A program made the position numbers and the translations under genes. 21,224 nucleotides of DNA from Candidatus Methanophagales archaeon. Its GTDB lineage: Archaea; Halobacteriota; Syntropharchaeia; Alkanophagales; Methanospirareceae. The notes beneath the pieces are model-generated. The model was not told where the DNA came from, ran no database searches, and saw only the letters and a program-made list of their open reading frames with translations. How positions within the stretch are numbered: position 1 is the stretch's first letter; each line of letters begins with the position of its first letter. Location of the stretch: positions 1 through 21,224 of the forward strand of contig PIXU01000093.1 in the NCBI GenBank assembly GCA_003601795.1. Reading direction: 5' to 3'. This document shows positions 21,079-21,224 of the stretch, one piece after another.

Positions 21079-21116
21079 TTAAAATACAGATAATAAATTG
21101 GAGGTATATACCAAAA

Positions 21117-21224
21117 ATGTGCGCACCAATAAGCGTAACTGCAACGACAGTGGGTGGGGCAGTAGCAGCCCAGGCGATAGCGATGAGCCAAATTATCGCT
21201 GTTGCGGTTCTTGGGGGCATCTTC
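21117..21224 (+). CDS. Start of an unrecognized hydrophobic protein (3' end outside window)
   Basis: Thirty-six codons are visible, beginning MCAPISVTATTVGGAVAAQA and continuing through a hydrophobic, alanine- and isoleucine-rich stretch to the window edge. A consensus ribosome-binding site (GGAGGT, 11 bases before the ATG) and a TATA-like box support a real gene. The composition suggests a membrane protein, possibly a transporter subunit given the secreted FmdE protein next door, but I cannot assign a family. Confidence 0.6.
   Translation, partial: MCAPISVTATTVGGAVAAQAIAMSQIIAVAVLGGIF

Overview
The window comes from a euryarchaeal archaeon. It holds archaeal-type genes (S19e, a PDCD5-like protein, the KEOPS subunit Cgi121, 4-phosphopantoate--beta-alanine ligase, archaeal GluRS), TATA-box promoters, and F420-dependent methylene-tetrahydromethanopterin dehydrogenase (Mtd), a C1 enzyme of methanogens, methane or alkane oxidizers and Archaeoglobi. 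Two FmdE-family proteins and PGF-CTERM-like surface anchors add to this. My best guess is a methanotrophic or alkanotrophic lineage of the ANME-1/Syntrophoarchaeia type, but that is inference and no marker here proves it.

Layout. 1-2815 (minus strand): an operon of a cytoplasmic FmdE-domain zinc-finger protein, a PGF-CTERM-anchored family 5 solute-binding protein and the start of a DppB-type ABC permease. 2816-3212: AT-rich spacer with dispersed repeats. 3213-8456 (plus): the anaerobic ribonucleotide reductase nrdD and its radical-SAM activase nrdG, each interrupted by a full-length intein with LAGLIDADG motifs. 8457-8763: repeat-bearing spacer. 8764-10179 (minus): sppA-like membrane serine protease, then cgi121. 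10300-10701 (plus): a small flavin-binding (PNPOx-like) protein. 10898-12352 (minus): gatB, bracketed by two copies of a repeat element. 12642-14190 (plus): rps19e, PDCD5-like gene, phosphopantothenate-pathway ligase. 14282-14354: tRNA-Val(UAC). 14443-15000 (plus): membrane-bound hydrolase-like protein, convergent with a DUF1616-like gene that follows mtd on the minus strand. 16681-17625 (plus): a class II Fic protein. 17664-19367 (minus): gltX. 19599-20873 (plus): a secreted, membrane-anchored FmdE-domain protein, followed by the start of a small hydrophobic protein that runs off the window.

Highlights. (i) Both halves of the class III ribonucleotide reductase system carry inteins. The nrdG intein lies inside the radical-SAM CX3CX2C motif, so the third cluster cysteine is also the +1 splicing residue and the iron-sulfur site does not exist until splicing occurs. 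(ii) A family of short inverted-repeat elements is scattered between genes. Two copies share a 50-base double-hairpin core with one difference, their ends seem to supply the stop codons of gatB and of the ligase gene, and the opposite end carries a TATA-like box facing nrdD and gatB. (iii) FmdE-family proteins occur in two transport or cell-surface settings rather than beside formylmethanofuran dehydrogenase genes.
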